Notes under the pieces: generated by a model
What the model was told of the DNA's origin: nothing
Database searches by the model: none
What the model saw: only the letters and a program-made list of their open reading frames with translations
Shown here: positions 5,368-11,518 of the stretch, piece after piece
How the letters are laid out: each line of letters starts with the position of its first letter
Position numbering within the stretch: the first letter of the stretch is position 1
DNA from: CAMDTE01 sp034679985
GTDB lineage: Bacteria; Bacteroidota; Bacteroidia; Flavobacteriales; Schleiferiaceae
Direction of reading: 5' to 3'
Length of the DNA stretch: 11,518 bases
Assembly: GCA_034679985.1 (NCBI GenBank)
Contig: JAXITR010000050.1
Coordinates: forward strand, 1 to 11,518
Position numbers and translations under genes: made by a program

Positions 5368-6528
5368 ATGACCCCGTCGGCATCCCCCGAATCCAATCCT
5401 GAACAGTCTGGAGCGGCAAAAAATCCGAAACATCAGCAGGATCTGCGTCCTCTTTTGGGCTTGTTGCGGAACTTGCTCTTGCTTCTGGTATTCAACGGAT
5501 GCCTGATGGTGTATTTGGTTTGGTTTACCGTGCCGGCACCGTTGGTGCAGGAATCGTGGACCGCGTTTTCCAGCAAGATTCGCACGGTATGGGAGGCCTC
5601 TAAAACAACGGATTCGGAAGTGGCGTCTGGAGTGAAAGACTCCGGAGCAGAAACGGCTCTTTGGACGGCACCGGATCCGCACGCATTGCCCAACGGCCCG
5701 GAGAAGGACCGCATTTTGTACGGACGCGATCTCATTGTGCATACGGCGCGCTATTTTGGCCCCAAGGGAAGCGTGAAAGCAGGTGCCACCAACGGCATGA
5801 ACTGCCAAAATTGCCACCTGAAAGCAGGCACGCAACCGTTTGGCAACAACTACAGCGCCGTAGCCAGCACCTACCCCAAGTACCGGGCACGGTCTGGTGC
5901 TGTGGAGAACCTTTACAAACGCGTGAACGACTGTTTTGAGCGCAGCCTGAACGGCCAAGCCCTGGACACCAACGGTGCGGAAATGGCCGCCTTGGTGGCC
6001 TACATTCAGTTTTTGGGAAAAGAGGTGCCGAAAGGCGAAAAGCCGGAGGGGTCCGGGTTGAAAAAACTGGCCTTTTTGAATCGGGCCGCAGATCCCGTTC
6101 GCGGCAAGGAGGTCTACTCGGCGCAGTGTGCGCGCTGCCACAAATCCAACGGCCAAGGCATCTTGGCACCGGACGGAATCGAGTACACCTATCCACCGAT
6201 GTGGGGCGCCAAAAGCTACAACACTGGGGCCGGCTTGTACCGACTGTCCAACTTCGCCAAGTACGTGAAGTACAACATGCCCCAAGGCGTGGAACACACC
6301 GAACCCGTATTGACGGACGAAGAGGCCTGGGATTTGGCGGCGTTTGTAAACAGCCAGCCGCGCCCGGGAAAAGACATTTCCCGCGATTGGCCGCGGATCG
6401 AAGAGAAACCCTTTGACCATCCGTTCGGTCCTTTTGCGGACGCCTTCACGGAAAAAGAACACAAATACGGACCGTTTGGCCCCATGGAGGCCGCTGCGGA
6501 AGCACGAAAAGCAAAAAATGGAAAATAA
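5368..6528 (+). CDS. Membrane-anchored diheme cytochrome c, TsdA-like (SoxA/TsdA superfamily)
   Basis: A 386-aa protein with a polar N-terminus, one uncleaved anchor helix (about residues 29-52) and a long periplasmic part with two c-type heme sites. Heme 1 is CQNCH (C146-H150) in GMNCQNCHLKAGTQPFGNN. A Cys follows 43 residues later in VNDCFERSLNG (C189). This resembles the site in thiosulfate dehydrogenase TsdA where a Cys is the distal ligand of the catalytic heme. Heme 2 is CARCH (C254-H258) in a standard cytochrome c domain, with a likely axial Met in YNMPQG (M304). His/Cys plus His/Met ligation is the TsdA pattern: 2 thiosulfate to tetrathionate, or the reverse. The family also contains proteins of unknown substrate, so the name is tentative. 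It follows the transporter pair by 7 bases and overlaps the SoxB-like gene by 11. Confidence 0.85.
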   Translation: MTPSASPESNPEQSGAAKNPKHQQDLRPLLGLLRNLLLLLVFNGCLMVYLVWFTVPAPLVQESWTAFSSKIRTVWEASKTTDSEVASGVKDSGAETALWTAPDPHALPNGPEKDRILYGRDLIVHTARYFGPKGSVKAGATNGMNCQNCHLKAGTQPFGNNYSAVASTYPKYRARSGAVENLYKRVNDCFERSLNGQALDTNGAEMAALVAYIQFLGKEVPKGEKPEGSGLKKLAFLNRAADPVRGKEVYSAQCARCHKSNGQGILAPDGIEYTYPPMWGAKSYNTGAGLYRLSNFAKYVKYNMPQGVEHTEPVLTDEEAWDLAAFVNSQPRPGKDISRDWPRIEEKPFDHPFGPFADAFTEKEHKYGPFGPMEAAAEARKAKNGK

Positions 6529-8224
6529 CGCGCGTCGATCGTTTCTGAAAAAGGCCACCCTGGCGGGGGGCGCCGCGCTGTTGGGCAGTGCAACTTCCTG
6601 GGCGAGTACCTCCGCAGACGCTGCGGAAGATTCGTTTGGCCCCACCGGGAAGCCGGTGAAAACTTCCGACGGGCACACGGTGTTGCAGGTGCTGCAAACC
6701 ACGGACGTCCACTGCCAAATTCACCCGCACGACGAACTCTTTTGGGAAAACGACCGGGCGGTGTTTCGCAAAACGGGCGGATACGCGCAATTGGCCACGT
6801 ACCTGCGCAAAACGCGCAAAAAAGGGGCGTCGTTCCTCGTGGATACCGGAGACATGTTCCAGGGCAGCGAATTGTCCGTACAAACCTCCGGGGCCGCGCT
6901 GGTGCCTATTTTAAACGCGCTGGACTACGATCTGTACCTTCCGGGCAACTGGGAGGTCATTTACTACAAACAGGCCATGCAGCGCCTGCTGGGCAGCCTA
7001 CACGCCCCCAAAGTATGCGCCAACATGTACCACGCCAAGCCCGACGGTTCCAAGGGCGAGCTGATTTTTCCGGCCTACTCCATTTGGGAGGTGGACGGCA
7101 TTAAGGTGGGCTTCTTGGGCTACACGGATCCCCTCGTCCCCCTGCGCCAGTCCCCCAACTACTCCAAAGGCATTGTCTACACCGCGCCGGAAGAAAACTT
7201 GGCGCACTACGTAGACGTTTTGCGCAACCAAGAACAGTGCGCCGCGGTGCTGGTGGTGGCCCACTTGGGCCTGTCCCAGCAAATCCACCTGGCCAACCTG
7301 CCCGAATGTACGGGCGTGGACTACATTTTGGGCGGAGACACCCACGAGCGCGTGCGCGAGCCCCTCGTGTGCACCTATTCCAAAGTAGTGGAACCGGGTG
7401 CCTTTGGCTCGTTTGTGGGCCGACTGGAGCTGCACTTCAAGGACGGGAAGCTGGTGGATTCCACCTACGCGCTGGACGAAATCACGGCGTCCAAGTATTC
7501 AGCAGATCCTGCCGTGGCGGCCTTGCTGGCCGCGCAAGAGATTCCGTTTAAAAACTCCATCGAACGGGTTTTGGGCACCAGTAAGGTACCCTTGTACCGG
7601 TATTTTGTGGTGGAGAACCCCATCGACCAAATGGTGCTGGACGCCCTGAAATGGCGCCTTCCGGAGGTGGATGTGGTGCTCTCCAACGGCTTCCGCTTTT
7701 GCCCACCGCGCACCACCCCAGATGCCAACGGTCTGATTCCCATTACCCACGGGTATTTGTTTGACATGCTCCCCGTGGACAGCACCGTCCGCATTGCGGA
7801 GGCGTCCGGCCAGCAAATCATGGATTGGTTGGAAAAGGAACTCAACAACGTGTTCGCGGCCAAGGCCAACGAACGCTTTGGCGGCTGGGTCATCAAATTC
7901 AAGGGCATGCAGGTGGAATTCTACGCCTACAAACCCAAAGGCCAGCGTGTGGCGTCGGTACGCATCAACGGAGCCCCTCTGGATCCGCAGCGGATGTACG
8001 TGTTGAGCGCTTGCGAACGCGACGGAGACCCCCAGGACATGCTCTGCCGCATTAAGGGCGTTAAAAACGCGCGCAATACGCCGCACACCCTCCATTCCAC
8101 GATGGAAGCGTATTTGGCGGCCAACAGCCCTGTCTCTCCCACCCCGGAAGGCAATGCACGCGTATTGGATGCCCCGCAGAACTTGTTGACTCAAGTCACC
8201 GGGGTTGCGTATTCGTTTCGATGA
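6518..8224 (+). CDS. Tat-exported SoxB-like metallohydrolase (5'-nucleotidase/thiosulfohydrolase superfamily)
   Basis: A 568-aa periplasmic enzyme. The frame is open from 6413, but ATG 6518 gives a textbook Tat signal, ARRSFLKK (residues 5-12) then a hydrophobic stretch with cleavage likely after SWA (29). The start lies inside the end of the cytochrome gene (11-base overlap), so translation is probably coupled. The metallophosphoesterase domain (about 54-325) shows TTDVH (D63, H65), DTGDMFQGS (D112), LPGNWEV (N144, W145), VVAHLG (H249) and GGDTHE (D274, H276). The C-terminal 5'-nucleotidase domain runs about 345-550 with LSNGFRFCPP and ITHGYLFDMLPVDS. Classical 5'-nucleotidases have GNHE, with a catalytic His; here it is GNWE, and Trp at this place recalls SoxB (HWE). 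SoxB releases sulfate from SoxYZ-bound thiosulfate; no SoxYZ is nearby, so the true substrate is uncertain. Confidence 0.85.
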   Translation: MENNARRSFLKKATLAGGAALLGSATSWASTSADAAEDSFGPTGKPVKTSDGHTVLQVLQTTDVHCQIHPHDELFWENDRAVFRKTGGYAQLATYLRKTRKKGASFLVDTGDMFQGSELSVQTSGAALVPILNALDYDLYLPGNWEVIYYKQAMQRLLGSLHAPKVCANMYHAKPDGSKGELIFPAYSIWEVDGIKVGFLGYTDPLVPLRQSPNYSKGIVYTAPEENLAHYVDVLRNQEQCAAVLVVAHLGLSQQIHLANLPECTGVDYILGGDTHERVREPLVCTYSKVVEPGAFGSFVGRLELHFKDGKLVDSTYALDEITASKYSADPAVAALLAAQEIPFKNSIERVLGTSKVPLYRYFVVENPIDQMVLDALKWRLPEVDVVLSNGFRFCPPRTTPDANGLIPITHGYLFDMLPVDSTVRIAEASGQQIMDWLEKELNNVFAAKANERFGGWVIKFKGMQVEFYAYKPKGQRVASVRINGAPLDPQRMYVLSACERDGDPQDMLCRIKGVKNARNTPHTLHSTMEAYLAANSPVSPTPEGNARVLDAPQNLLTQVTGVAYSFR

Positions 8225-8287
8225 ATCGAGCGCAATTCTGAGGAACTTAGGGCACTTCGCGCCCCGGCCAAGTAAAGATCTTTACCC
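8225..8287. other. Convergent intergenic region with a 14-bp perfect palindrome
   Basis: Genes from both strands end here. GTAAAGATCTTTAC (8272-8285) is a perfect palindrome two bases beyond the reverse-strand stop. A second imperfect hairpin, GGGCAC/GCGCCC with loop TTC and one A:C mismatch, lies at 8250-8264, 25 bases after the SoxB-like stop. Neither has a proper T-tract. They may help separate the converging transcripts, but this is a guess. Confidence 0.3.
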
Positions 8288-8572
8288 TTAACGCTTGGCG
8301 ATCCGATTGCCGATATCCCGCTGTCGGGAACATTTGAACCGACTGATCTCCGGGTCCCGCCGTTTGGCGTGCTTGGTGGTGCGTCCGTGCATGCGTTTGC
8401 GCCACATGCGAAAACTGCTGGGCAAACTGTGCGCACGCATGAAGTCCACCACCTCGCCGGGCGTCAAACCAAACTGAAGCCGCAAGGCATCAAAGGGCGT
8501 GCGATCTTCCCACGCCATTTGGATGATGCGGTCTTTTTGCAGAACGGTAAAGGAGTCGAAATCAGGAGCCAC
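8288..8572 (-). CDS. TIGR03643/DUF2805 family protein, function unknown
   Basis: A small basic protein of about 94 aa. The conserved block DRIIQMAWEDRTPFDALRLQ begins near residue 14. It is followed by FGLTPGEVVDFMR, SSFRMWRKRMHGRTTKH (52-68) and a Lys/Arg-rich C-terminus with RFKCSRQRDIGNRIAKR, as in the short TIGR03643 family. The first part looks like a helix-turn-helix (about 10-46), so nucleic-acid binding is plausible but unproven. The start is uncertain. The only in-frame ATG before the conserved block is at 8689, which would overlap the upstream PhnA-type gene by 62 bases and add a 39-residue unconserved-looking stretch. GTG at 8572, or GTG at 8587, avoids this, and I chose 8572. It follows the PhnA-type gene on the same strand by 55 bases, so the two are probably co-transcribed. 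Confidence 0.75.
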   Translation of the reverse strand: MAPDFDSFTVLQKDRIIQMAWEDRTPFDALRLQFGLTPGEVVDFMRAHSLPSSFRMWRKRMHGRTTKHAKRRDPEISRFKCSRQRDIGNRIAKR

Positions 8573-8627
8573 ACAAGAAAAACACACCCAACCCTCATTT
8601 GGTTCATGCTCCTTGGAACGCCTCCCC

Positions 8628-9206
8628 TCAACCCTTGCGCACGTACTGGGTGAGAATGACAATCTGCTGCCCTTCCACACGTCCTTCAATGTAGTTGGGG
8701 TTGTTGGCGTCCAAACGTATGTTGCGCACCACGGTGCCCATTTTGGCCGTGAGGGAACTTCCCTTTACGTCCAAGGATTTGATCAGCACCACCGTGTCCC
8801 CGTGCTCCAAACGATGTCCGTTGGCGTCCTGATGGAACTCCACCTCCGCAGAACGGGTGTGGTCACCGGACAACTTGGCCAGGGCCAACTCGCGCTCCTC
8901 CAAATAGAGCATTTCCAAAGCATCTGCCGACCAAGTGTGGTCCTTGAGCCGCTGCAGCATCCTCCACGCGGCAATTTTCACGGGCTGGTGCTCGGACCAC
9001 ATGGTGGTGCTCAAGACCTGCCAATGTGCCGGATCCAAAGGATCCTTGCGCAGCAACTGCTTGGCGCAGGTTTCGCAAACCGCCACGGAAATTTCTTCAG
9101 TTGTACCCTCCAAAGCTTCCAAGTTTACGTATTGAAGCGGTTCGGAAGAAGTACAGAGTTCGCACGCGCCTGCGGCGCGCGCTTCCAGTTCGGGGGTAAG
9201 GGCCAT
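8628..9206 (-). CDS. PhnA-domain (YjdM-like) zinc-ribbon protein
   Basis: A 192-aa cytoplasmic protein. The N-terminus has a zinc-ribbon pattern, CELC (C15, C18) and CETC (C44, C47). A middle helical part follows with HWQVLSTTMWSEHQPVKIAAWRML (61-84), written here as a block of conserved Trp/His residues. The C-terminal PhnA/YjdM SH3-like domain (about 133-192) contains GDTVVLIKSLDVKGSS, KMGTVVRNIRL and YIEGRVEGQQIVILTQYVRK. The name comes from the E. coli phosphonate locus, but the family is not a phosphonate-degrading enzyme and its role is unknown. The length fits the longer Bacteroidota form; E. coli YjdM is about 110 aa. ATG at 9206 lies 17 bases after a -7 box. The gene is divergent from nothing here: its upstream neighbour reads the same way and ends in a terminator. 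Confidence 0.88.
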   Translation of the reverse strand: MALTPELEARAAGACELCTSSEPLQYVNLEALEGTTEEISVAVCETCAKQLLRKDPLDPAHWQVLSTTMWSEHQPVKIAAWRMLQRLKDHTWSADALEMLYLEERELALAKLSGDHTRSAEVEFHQDANGHRLEHGDTVVLIKSLDVKGSSLTAKMGTVVRNIRLDANNPNYIEGRVEGQQIVILTQYVRKG

Positions 9207-9223
9207 GGCTTAACTATTTCATT

Positions 9224-9231
9224 CAAAGGTA
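9224..9231 (-). promoter_or_regulatory. Bacteroidota-type -7 promoter box for the PhnA-domain gene
   Basis: Read on the reverse strand, TACCTTTG matches TAnnTTTG at all fixed positions and ends 17 bases before the ATG at 9206, giving a very short leader. I see no good TTG -33 element 19-21 bases upstream. It lies between the strong terminator of the upstream gene and the start codon, which is where a promoter is needed. Confidence 0.5.
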
Positions 9232-9289
9232 CGGCGGAGAACGGCCTAACCCCGTGCCCCATACACCGCGAGCGCAGGCCTAGAGCCAT

Positions 9290-9321
9290 AAAAAAAGGGC
9301 CGTCCGCTGCGGGACGGCCCT
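9290..9321 (-). terminator. Rho-independent terminator of the T9SS gene
   Basis: On the reverse strand the stem GGGCCGTCC pairs perfectly with GGACGGCCC (plus-strand arms 9297-9305 and 9312-9320) around a 6-base loop. One extra A:T pair closes it, and a run of seven U (A at 9290-9296 on the plus strand) follows. It begins 22 bases after the stop codon of the large secreted protein gene. This is a classic intrinsic terminator and cleanly separates that gene from the PhnA-domain gene. Confidence 0.92.
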
Positions 9322-9343
9322 CCAAAAACCCGAAGGAATCTGT

Positions 9344-11518
9344 TTACTGCAACACCAAACGAATCTGACGCTGGCCTACCTCCGAAGCCACACGAACCGT
9401 GTAGACACCTTTGGCCAAGTGGCGCAAATCCATGGGGAATTCGTTGCGACCGGCTGCGGTTTCCACCGAGCGAGCTACAACAACCTGACCCACCGCGTTG
9501 ATGATTTCCATACGTCCCTGGAAGGCTTCGTTGCCTTCCAAAACGATGGCTACCTGGCCGTTGGACGGGTTCGGGAACGCGTAAACGTTTTGGCCCAAAG
9601 TGTTCTCGTCCAAACCGATGGTGCTGTTCACCGTAAAGGTGGCAGAATCCACCGTCATGCACGTGCTGTCCATTACCACAAGCAGAACGGACTTGGGTCC
9701 GCCGGGAGCCGGGAACGACTGCGTTGCTGTTGCACCCGTGGCAACAATGCCGCCGGGGAAGTACCACGTATAGGTATCTCCGTTGGATCCAGCAGCACTG
9801 AAGCTGAACGTTCCGGGAGTGGTTTCTGTGGCGCTGTACACGGCGTTGGCTATGTCTGTGTTGAACACAAACGAAACTGGCTTACGGATGGGCGAACAGG
9901 CTGCAGAGGTCACGTTGAACTGCATGTTGGGACGGTTGGATTGGGCCGATGAAATCGTCACCGCACCCGGGGTACAACCGCCAGCAGTCGCCAAATCCGA
10001 ATATCCGTCAAACGCAGAAGCAAAAGTAGTTGTGTGGTACAGTACCGATGAATTGGACGTGTAGCTGGCGTTGTTGAAGCAAACTTCAACCACAACGTTG
10101 TCCGAACCGTTCCACAAGAAAGGCGTGGTGAATGTGTGCACGTTCCAGCCGGCCGTGGTGGTATAAGCGGGATTCGTGTAGACCGTGGTGAAACCGGTAT
10201 TGGGAAGGTAGGCCGTCATTGCGGAGACGGAAGTTCCTCCCATCTTGATGGTGAAGTCGGTCAGCGCTTGTGCCGCCGGAACCGATACCTCAAACGCAAC
10301 CGAGTTTACGTTGCCCGGGTTGGCACCCGCAGCTGCCATTTCAGAGGCCAACACCAAGTACTGCACGCGACCGTCCATGTAGAACGTCTTGTACGGCGTA
10401 ATCAATGTAGATGTAGAAACGGTTGTACCCGCACCCACCGATGCCAATGCTTGAACCGAGGCAAACTCTACGTAGTACGTGTTCTGCGTTGTGGGAACCT
10501 TAGCAGAATTTCCCGTAGCAAGTGATGTGCCGCCTGCAATGGTGTCGTACCACGCGTAGGTGGTTCCTGGGTATCCGATTGCGGAAAGCACAATGGAATC
10601 TTGGCCTTGGCAAATGGTATCCACCAGTGCGCTTACCAGCGGCTCAAACGGAATAAAGTTTACTCCATTTTTCACTACAGTGTCGTTGCTGGCGCGGCCG
10701 TCGTTCGGTAAGCTGGTGTACCCTTTGAAATTGAAGACTCCGCCGTTGTAGGTATTGATGGTTCCCACAGTAATGGTGTCTACACCCAGAGAAGGAATGT
10801 TCACCGCGGCGGTGGTGTTTACCACTTGAGGGGCACCTCCGGCAACGTTTTGTACCGTTACGTTTATGGGCAAGGAAGTGATGGCGTTCAATCCAAGGTT
10901 CTCAACACGCACGCTGACGGTGGTGGTTGCGCTGCCGCAGCCGCCGTTGACCCCAAAAAACTCGATCATTTTGGCGTCGTTCACCACGGGAGTGAACTCG
11001 TCAGCTCCCATGTCCGGTGCCGTAGAACCGGCTGCCGGACGAACCTGGCCGTCGATGTCCGTATTTACGCCCAAGCCATTAACGCCCAAATCATTGGGGA
11101 ATGCACCGATGATGTGAAAATCATTGGCCGCTTGGAAGAGTACGTTACCCGCCACGGAATTGGTGTTCAACCCTGGAGCAGCTGTTTGCCATGCTGCGAG
11201 CGTGGCACGGGCTGCGCCGTAGTAGGCCAAACCGGCAGAACCCGCTTGGTACGCGTTGTAGTCCAAAATGCTGTTTTGCGCGGTGGTGAATGCCGTCACT
11301 TGGTAGAACGGATACGTGTTGCCGGTGAAGATGTTGTTCCGGGTATCCAAGTTGCGGATTTCCTGACCCGCCGTGGTGGTACCGCTCAAATAGTAGCCGT
11401 AGGTTCCGCCCACGCACGTGTTGTGGTAGAACTTGTAATCCCGCAAGCTGTAGGCATAAAAAGCGTAGGTGTTGCCTCTAAACATGTTGTTCACGATGCG
11501 GTTGGAAGGAATCGCACC
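9344..11518 (-). CDS. Secreted multidomain beta-helix protein with T9SS C-terminal sorting domain (5' end missing)
   Basis: The reading frame runs off the right edge of the window, so the start and signal peptide are missing; 724 residues are visible. The first part (about 11110-11518) has short repeats rich in Asn, Gly, Tyr and Thr (such as NNMFRGNTYAF and NNIFTGNTYPF), typical of a right-handed parallel beta-helix. It closes with PDMGADEF (around 10994-11020), a usual end for such domains in Bacteroidota. Next comes a CARDB-like beta domain (about 10630-10980), an Ig-like stretch with TICQGQDSIVLSA and TYAWYD, a beta-sandwich region, and a PKD-like segment with TYTWYFPGG. The last 80 residues are a type A T9SS sorting domain: YAFPNPSNGQ, IINAVGQVV, DLRHLAKGVYTVRV, ending in IRLVLQ. 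This domain directs export across the outer membrane and surface attachment. No catalytic motif is visible; it is an adhesin or surface protein, or a polysaccharide-binding protein. Confidence 0.88.
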   Translation of the reverse strand, partial: GAIPSNRIVNNMFRGNTYAFYAYSLRDYKFYHNTCVGGTYGYYLSGTTTAGQEIRNLDTRNNIFTGNTYPFYQVTAFTTAQNSILDYNAYQAGSAGLAYYGAARATLAAWQTAAPGLNTNSVAGNVLFQAANDFHIIGAFPNDLGVNGLGVNTDIDGQVRPAAGSTAPDMGADEFTPVVNDAKMIEFFGVNGGCGSATTTVSVRVENLGLNAITSLPINVTVQNVAGGAPQVVNTTAAVNIPSLGVDTITVGTINTYNGGVFNFKGYTSLPNDGRASNDTVVKNGVNFIPFEPLVSALVDTICQGQDSIVLSAIGYPGTTYAWYDTIAGGTSLATGNSAKVPTTQNTYYVEFASVQALASVGAGTTVSTSTLITPYKTFYMDGRVQYLVLASEMAAAGANPGNVNSVAFEVSVPAAQALTDFTIKMGGTSVSAMTAYLPNTGFTTVYTNPAYTTTAGWNVHTFTTPFLWNGSDNVVVEVCFNNASYTSNSSVLYHTTTFASAFDGYSDLATAGGCTPGAVTISSAQSNRPNMQFNVTSAACSPIRKPVSFVFNTDIANAVYSATETTPGTFSFSAAGSNGDTYTWYFPGGIVATGATATQSFPAPGGPKSVLLVVMDSTCMTVDSATFTVNSTIGLDENTLGQNVYAFPNPSNGQVAIVLEGNEAFQGRMEIINAVGQVVVARSVETAAGRNEFPMDLRHLAKGVYTVRVASEVGQRQIRLVLQ

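Noticed and set aside
6413..6517. Upstream extension of the SoxB-like gene to 6413
   Set aside because: It would put 35 charged residues before the Tat signal and overlap the cytochrome gene by over 100 bases; ATG 6518 gives a proper twin-arginine signal.
5260..6702. 480-codon open frame on the reverse strand across the cytochrome gene
   Set aside because: It is antisense to a protein with clear heme motifs, its translation has low-complexity Arg/Phe/Val content with no recognisable domain, and it spans three gene boundaries. It is a by-product of GC-rich codon use.
6518..8224. Naming the hydrolase UshA/5'-nucleotidase, or SoxB outright
   Set aside because: The GNHE catalytic His is replaced by Trp, against a nucleotidase name. 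GGDTH and the lack of SoxYZ in view argue against a firm soxB name. 'SoxB-like' is as far as the sequence goes.
8628..9206. Phosphonate degradation role for the PhnA-domain protein
   Set aside because: The family name is historical; no phn genes are nearby and the protein has no hydrolase motif.
8499..9368. 289-codon forward frame opposite the PhnA-domain gene
   Set aside because: The reverse-strand protein has clear zinc-ribbon and PhnA motifs, and the forward frame runs through the terminator hairpin and into the end of the T9SS gene.
9419..9952. Forward open frame opposite the sorting domain
   Set aside because: The reverse frame carries an unmistakable T9SS sorting domain; the forward one has no motif.
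1..11518. tRNA, rRNA, insertion sequences, integrase sites or phage genes
   Set aside because: No transposase or integrase-like protein, no flanking direct repeats and no cloverleaf or rRNA-like stretch was seen by eye in either strand.

Overview
The window looks like chromosome from a Bacteroidota bacterium with fairly GC-rich DNA for that phylum. Three things point there. The reverse-strand gene at the right edge ends in a type IX secretion (T9SS, Por) sorting domain. The only good promoter elements are Bacteroidota-type -7 boxes (TAnnTTTG), and the starts lack Shine-Dalgarno sequences. The CcoG, small DUF2231-like membrane protein, split YeeE/YedE pair, PhnA and TIGR03643/DUF2805 proteins all have the form I recall from Bacteroidota. 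The genus cannot be named from this sequence.

Layout. (1) 102-2338 (+): ccoG and a TauE/SafE-like membrane protein overlap at TGATG. This is probably the 3' end of a cbb3 cytochrome oxidase biogenesis cluster, with the oxidase genes left of the window. (2) 2421-4274 (+): three small genes, namely a His-rich four-helix membrane protein, a SAM-dependent methyltransferase and a FrnE/DsbA-type thioredoxin-fold protein. (3) 4374-8224 (+): a tight four-gene operon of two half-size YeeE/YedE proteins, a membrane-anchored TsdA-like diheme cytochrome c and a Tat-exported SoxB-like metallohydrolase. Ahead of it lie a Crp/Fnr-like palindrome and a -7 box at the spacing of an activator-dependent promoter. 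(4) 8288-9206 (-): a short TIGR03643/DUF2805 protein and a PhnA-domain protein, with a -7 box in front. (5) 9344-11518 (-): a large secreted beta-helix/adhesin-like T9SS protein, cut by the window edge, with a strong intrinsic terminator.

How the genes may work together. Region 3 is the most interesting part. It pairs a likely thiosulfate (or other sulfane-sulfur) transporter, a cytochrome with the heme-ligand pattern of thiosulfate dehydrogenase TsdA, and a relative of thiosulfohydrolase SoxB, with no SoxYZ, SoxXA or SoxCD in view. The simplest reading is an envelope inorganic-sulfur oxidation module whose electrons could go to a cbb3 oxidase, the enzyme served by region 1. The SoxB-like protein keeps the dimetal fold but has altered active-site motifs, so its true substrate is open. 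Functions are inferred from remembered family motifs; no database search was run.
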